From Tepidimonas sp. (GTDB taxonomy: Bacteria; Pseudomonadota; Gammaproteobacteria; Burkholderiales; Burkholderiaceae_C): a DNA stretch of 14,363 bases. The notes under the pieces were generated by a model that saw only the letters and a list, made by a program, of their open reading frames with translations, had not been told where the DNA came from and made no database searches. Position numbers and translations under genes: made by a program. Numbering within the stretch: the first letter of the stretch is position 1; the number at the start of each line of letters is the position of its first letter. Location: positions 1 to 14,363 of the forward strand of contig JANWZF010000213.1 of assembly GCA_025054905.1 (NCBI GenBank), given 5' to 3'. Of the stretch, positions 12,938-14,363 are shown piece by piece.

Positions 12938-13963
12938 ATGCTGGACGAGCGCGCCAAACTCCTGCTCAAAGCGTTGGTGGAACGCTACATCGCCGAAGGC
13001 CAGCCGGTGGGCTCGCGCACGCTGTCGAAGGCCGCCGGGCTGGACCTGTCGCCGGCCACCATCCGCAACGTGATGAGCGACCTGGAGGAGCTGGGGCTGG
13101 TGACGAGTCCGCACACCTCGGCCGGGCGGGTGCCCACCGCGCGTGGGTATCGCTATTTCGTCGACACGATGCTGACCGTGCGCCGCCAGGAGCTGCCGGC
13201 GCTGGAGGCCCTGCCCGCTGCGGCGGCGCTGGCCGCCGAGCAGCCGCGCCAGGTGCTCAGCCAGGCCGCGCAGCTGCTGTCGCAGCTGTCGCACTTTGTC
13301 GGCGTGGTGCGTGTGCCGCGCCGGCCGGTGGTGTTTCGTCACATCGAATTTTTGCGCCTGTCGGAGCGGCGCGTGCTGGTGATCCTGGTCACGCCCGAGG
13401 GCGAGGTGCAAAACCGCATCCTGCACCCGAGCACCGAGTTCACGCAAGACCAGCTGCAGACGGCGGCCAATTTTCTCAACGCGCACTACGCCGGCTTGAC
13501 GCTGGATGCGGTGCGCGAGCGGCTGCGCGGCGAGGTCGATCAGCTACGCGGGGAGATCGCGGGCCTGATGGTCAGGGCGGTGGAGGCCAGCTCCGAGGCC
13601 GCGCAGCAGGACGATGTGGTCATCGCCGGCGAGCGCAACCTGCTGGAGGTGGATGACTTCGCCCGCGACATGGGCCACCTGCGCCGTCTGTTCGACCTGT
13701 TCGAGCAAAAAACCCAGGTGATGCGGCTGCTGGACATCTCCAGCCAGGCCGATGGCGTGCGCATCTTCATCGGCGGCGAAAGCCAGGCCATTCCGTTCGA
13801 AGAGCTGTCGGTGGTCAGCGCGCCGTTCGAGGTTGACGGGGAGGTGGTAGGCACGCTCGGCGTGATCGGCCCGCAGCGCATGCCCTACGAGCGCATGATC
13901 CAGATTGTTGACATCACCGCCAAGCTGGTGGGGCAGGCGCTGAGCCAGACGCGCGGGGACTGA
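12938..13963 (+). CDS. hrcA: Heat-inducible transcription repressor HrcA
   Basis: This 341-residue protein represses groESL/dnaK-type operons by binding CIRCE operators and depends on GroEL for folding. The N-terminal winged-helix domain (about 1-75) carries ERYIAEGQPVGSRTL (15-29), LSPATIRNVMSDLEELGLV (37-55) and the wing/linker HTSAGRVPTARGYRYFVD (59-76). The GAF-like effector domain follows, with LSHFVGVV near 118, VLVILVTPEGEVQNR (147-161) and the C-terminal SVVSAPFEVDGEVVGTLGVIGPQRMPYERM-type block around 296-325. The length fits the family. The ATG at 12938 gives the standard start (MLDERAKLLLKALVERY), although the frame is open far upstream through antisense sequence. No Shine-Dalgarno site is visible. 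No CIRCE inverted repeat is seen before the gene, so self-regulation is not supported here. Confidence 0.97.
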   Translation: MLDERAKLLLKALVERYIAEGQPVGSRTLSKAAGLDLSPATIRNVMSDLEELGLVTSPHTSAGRVPTARGYRYFVDTMLTVRRQELPALEALPAAAALAAEQPRQVLSQAAQLLSQLSHFVGVVRVPRRPVVFRHIEFLRLSERRVLVILVTPEGEVQNRILHPSTEFTQDQLQTAANFLNAHYAGLTLDAVRERLRGEVDQLRGEIAGLMVRAVEASSEAAQQDDVVIAGERNLLEVDDFARDMGHLRRLFDLFEQKTQVMRLLDISSQADGVRIFIGGESQAIPFEELSVVSAPFEVDGEVVGTLGVIGPQRMPYERMIQIVDITAKLVGQALSQTRGD

Positions 13964-14051
13964 AAGGCCGAACGGGGTCCACCCTACCATTGCGCTCTGA
14001 CCACGGGTCTGTCGGCCATGCTGAGACCTGAAATCCAACTGGATCTCGGAC

Positions 14052-14363
14052 TCAGCCCTTCCAGACCTTTCGCCGGTGAAAGTCGAGGTAGCTGTGGTGC
14101 TGGGCGTGCAGACGGATCACTTGGAGCTCGCCGTGAAGGCCCAGCGCCGCGCGCCGTTGGGCGGTCAGTTGGGCCGACAGACGCACGTTTCCCGCGTCAT
14201 CGATGGTGATCCATCCAGCATCGAACAACGCGTCCAGGTGCGGCGCCAGCAGGAGCCCGTTGAACACGTCCAGCCGCTGCTCGTCGTTTTCACAGTGGGC
14301 CCAGGGGCGGATGTGCGAGGCCCGCAGCAGCTCAGGCACGTCCAGGCCGGTCACGCAGCACTT
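14052..14363 (-). CDS. HNH endonuclease-like protein, C-terminal part (5' end outside window)
   Basis: About 103 residues are visible and the frame is open at the right edge, so the N-terminus is missing. The sequence resembles the HNH_2-type nuclease domain: CCVTGLDVPELL, then ASHIRPWA with the first motif histidine, then NGLLLAPHLDALFDAGWI with the asparagine and final histidine of the H-N-H core, followed by a short beta-rich tail. Such domains cut DNA and often form the C-terminus of restriction-like or defence-associated proteins, with the specificity set by the missing N-terminal part. It converges on hrcA. Many Burkholderiales have hemH after hrcA, so this gene may be an insertion, but its base composition is only slightly lower in GC than its neighbours. 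Whether it is intact is unknown. Confidence 0.8.
   Translation of the reverse strand, partial: KCCVTGLDVPELLRASHIRPWAHCENDEQRLDVFNGLLLAPHLDALFDAGWITIDDAGNVRLSAQLTAQRRAALGLHGELQVIRLHAQHHSYLDFHRRKVWKG

Noticed and set aside
13964..14051. Terminator or small gene between hrcA and the HNH gene
   Set aside because: The 88 bases hold only a weak ATCC/GGAT stem with no T-tract and no plausible start with a ribosome site, so nothing can be called.

Overview
The window is a high-GC (about 70% by eye) stretch of bacterial chromosome made almost entirely of housekeeping genes. The gene order is: M16 peptidase, rsmD, coaD, ferredoxin, then on the opposite strand pth, rplY, prs, tRNA-Gln, ispE, lolB and a TPR protein, then mutM and mutY, then rapZ, recN and nadK, then hrcA. 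This order and the protein sequences suggest a beta-proteobacterium of the order Burkholderiales, probably Comamonadaceae-like. That assignment is inference; no rRNA or other taxonomic marker gene is present. Coding density is very high and no gene-free stretch reaches 300 bases.

Layout. (1) 1-1958, + strand: the C-terminal part of an M16 zinc-peptidase-family protein, rsmD (16S rRNA m2G966 methyltransferase), coaD (phosphopantetheine adenylyltransferase) and a two-cluster 4Fe-4S ferredoxin. The first three are joined by 4-base start/stop overlaps. (2) 1940-7490, - strand, read from right to left: a secreted TPR protein, lolB, ispE, tRNA-Gln(TTG), prs, rplY and pth. These link outer-membrane lipoprotein delivery, isoprenoid precursor synthesis, PRPP supply and translation upkeep. 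A probable promoter lies before the tRNA and a probable intrinsic terminator lies between rplY and pth. (3) 7532-9441, + strand: mutM and mutY, the two glycosylases of the 8-oxoguanine repair system, overlapping by 4 bases and divergent from the TPR gene. (4) 9330-12901, - strand: nadK, recN and rapZ. The rapZ 3' end overlaps the mutY 3' end by 112 bases, tail to tail. (5) 12938-13963, + strand: hrcA, the heat-shock repressor, only 36 bases from nadK. (6) 14052-14363, - strand: the C-terminal part of an HNH endonuclease-like protein that runs off the right edge. It is the only accessory-looking gene.

I found no CRISPR array, insertion sequence, integrase, prophage gene or recognisable new multi-gene system. 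The points most worth a second look are the mutY/rapZ antisense overlap, the nadK promoter placed so that its mRNA may have no leader, the short leader of prs directly behind a tRNA, a 9-base tandem repeat at the end of rplY, and the HNH gene at the edge, whose neighbours lie outside the window.
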